This document shows, one piece after another, positions 62,930 through 64,000 of a stretch of DNA of 64,000 nucleotides (the first letter of the stretch is position 1; each line of letters opens with the position of its first letter). The notes below the pieces were generated by a model. It ran no database searches, was not told the DNA's origin, and saw only the letters and a program-made list of their open reading frames with translations. Both the position numbers and the translations under genes were made by a program. Source of the stretch: Auanema rhodensis (taxonomy: Eukaryota > Nematoda > Chromadorea > Rhabditida > Rhabditidae); NCBI GenBank assembly GCA_964057225.1, contig OZ059896.1:17976501-18040500 (forward strand), in the 5' to 3' direction.

Positions 62930-64000
62930 ATGGCTCGTAGCTCCTTCCTCTTCACCTCTGAATCTGTCTCAGAGGGACATCCTGACAAGATGTGCGATCA
63001 GGTTCGAATATTTAGCTCAAGCTCTTATATTCAGAAGAGTTCAGATTTCTGACGCCGTTTTGGATGCTCATTTGGCTCAGGATCCCAATGCTATGGTAGC
63101 TTGTGGTAAGTTGATTGGGGAAATTTTTGAATCATCATCTAATATATTCTGAATGTGTAGCATTGTAACTGTTTTGTAAAAAGAGTTTGCTGAATTATTT
63201 ATTCTAGAAACCGTAACCAAGACCGGTATGATCATGCTCTGCGGAGAAATTACCTCTAAAGCTGTCGTTGATTATCAAACTTTGGTCAGAAACGTCGTTA
63301 AGAAGATTGGATATGACGATTCCAGCAAGGGTTTGTTAAATATTATTGTTAGTTTTTCCTTAATTTATATCTTTTGACTTGGTTTAGGTTTTGATCACAA
63401 GACTTGCAATGTACTGGTAGCTCTTGAGCAGCAATCCCCAGAAATTGCGGCTGGAGTTCACGTTCAGAAGAGCCCAGAAGACGTAGGAGCTGGAGATCAA
63501 GTGAGATAAGATATGTGAACTTGTTCTAATATCTATTTCTATCAGGGACTCATGTTCGGATATGCTACTGATGAGACCGAAGAAGCCATGCCTCTTACCC
63601 TCAAGCTTGCTCATGACCTGAACGCTAAGATCCATCAGCTTAGACGTAATGGGACCCTTGCGTGGCTCCGTCCAGATTCTAAAACTCAGGTAGATCTATT
63701 ATTCTTGCATTCTGTATTGAAGATATCTAGGTAACTATCGAATACTTCTTCGATGGCGGAGCCTGTATCCCACGTAGAGTACATACTGTTGTCATTTCCA
63801 CTCAACACAGTCCCGATATTTCTCTTGATACTTTGAGGAAGGAGATCAAGGAGAAGGTATATTGGTTGACTCAGCTTATTTTTAAATTCTAAAAAGCTGT
63901 AGGTTATCGATGTTGTTATCCCTGGAAATCTTCTTGATAAGGAAACTATTTTACATATTAACCCATGCGGTACCTTCATTGTTGGAGGACCTATGGGAGA
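62930..64000 (+). CDS. sams: S-adenosylmethionine synthetase, 3' truncated
   Basis: Makes AdoMet from methionine and ATP in the cytosol. Seven exons seen: 62930-63001, 63045-63105, 63208-63330, 63388-63500, 63546-63689, 63731-63856, 63903 to the window end; about 237 residues of an expected near 400. Signatures: [20 protein letters not shown] (ATP/methionine site), [33 protein letters not shown], and the start of the GGP loop (FIVGGPMG) at the edge. All intact. Nematodes have several sams paralogues and the exact one is not assigned. Confidence 0.97.

Overview
This is nuclear DNA from a nematode. About 15 protein-coding genes are split into many small exons. Most introns are about 40-60 nt, with GT...TTTCAG ends. 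The genes include a chitin synthase, a Clarinet-type active-zone protein and a nematode-style 7TM receptor. Several same-strand genes sit only 66-300 nt apart, as in nematode operons resolved by spliced-leader trans-splicing. The species cannot be named from the sequence. I read exon boundaries by hand from splice signals and reading phase, so most are phase-consistent models rather than transcript-supported ones.

Layout. 1-16169 (+): 3' part of a very large gene ending in PDZ and C2 domains, best matched to Clarinet (cla-1), with a 5.3-kb CT-rich intron. 17106-18065 (-): small secreted protein of unknown function. 19527-28610 (-): SKI2 RNA helicase; its 3.7-kb intron contains a complete gene on the opposite strand (21174-24603, +) for a secreted two-module MAM-like protein. 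28855-33648 (-): P5A ATPase (ATP13A1/CATP-8), directly upstream of the helicase on the same strand. 34070-34791 (+): MBF1/EDF1. 35082-37365 (+): ER alpha-1,2-mannosidase (GH47). 39240-42624 (-): unrecognised protein with possible RNA-binding folds; its first intron carries a 366-bp tandem duplication. 43343-44167 (-) THOC7 and 44282-44511 (-) RPL29 form an operon-like pair. 45127-48690 (+): USO1/p115. 49213-54265 (+): chitin synthase. 54833-58239 (+): secreted protein with four MAM-like modules, related to the nested gene. 58452-60094 (-): 7TM receptor, 66 nt downstream of germ-cell-less (60161-62553, -). 62930-64000 (+): S-adenosylmethionine synthetase, cut by the window end.

How the genes relate. 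Most are unrelated housekeeping genes: mRNA decay and export, ribosome, ER proofreading, ER-Golgi tethering, methyl-donor synthesis. The accessory interest lies in the two related MAM-like genes, the nested-gene arrangement with a predicted hairpin over a 3' splice site and an alternative 3' end, the exon-containing tandem duplication, and candidate operons. No mobile element, CRISPR array, rRNA or tRNA was recognised.
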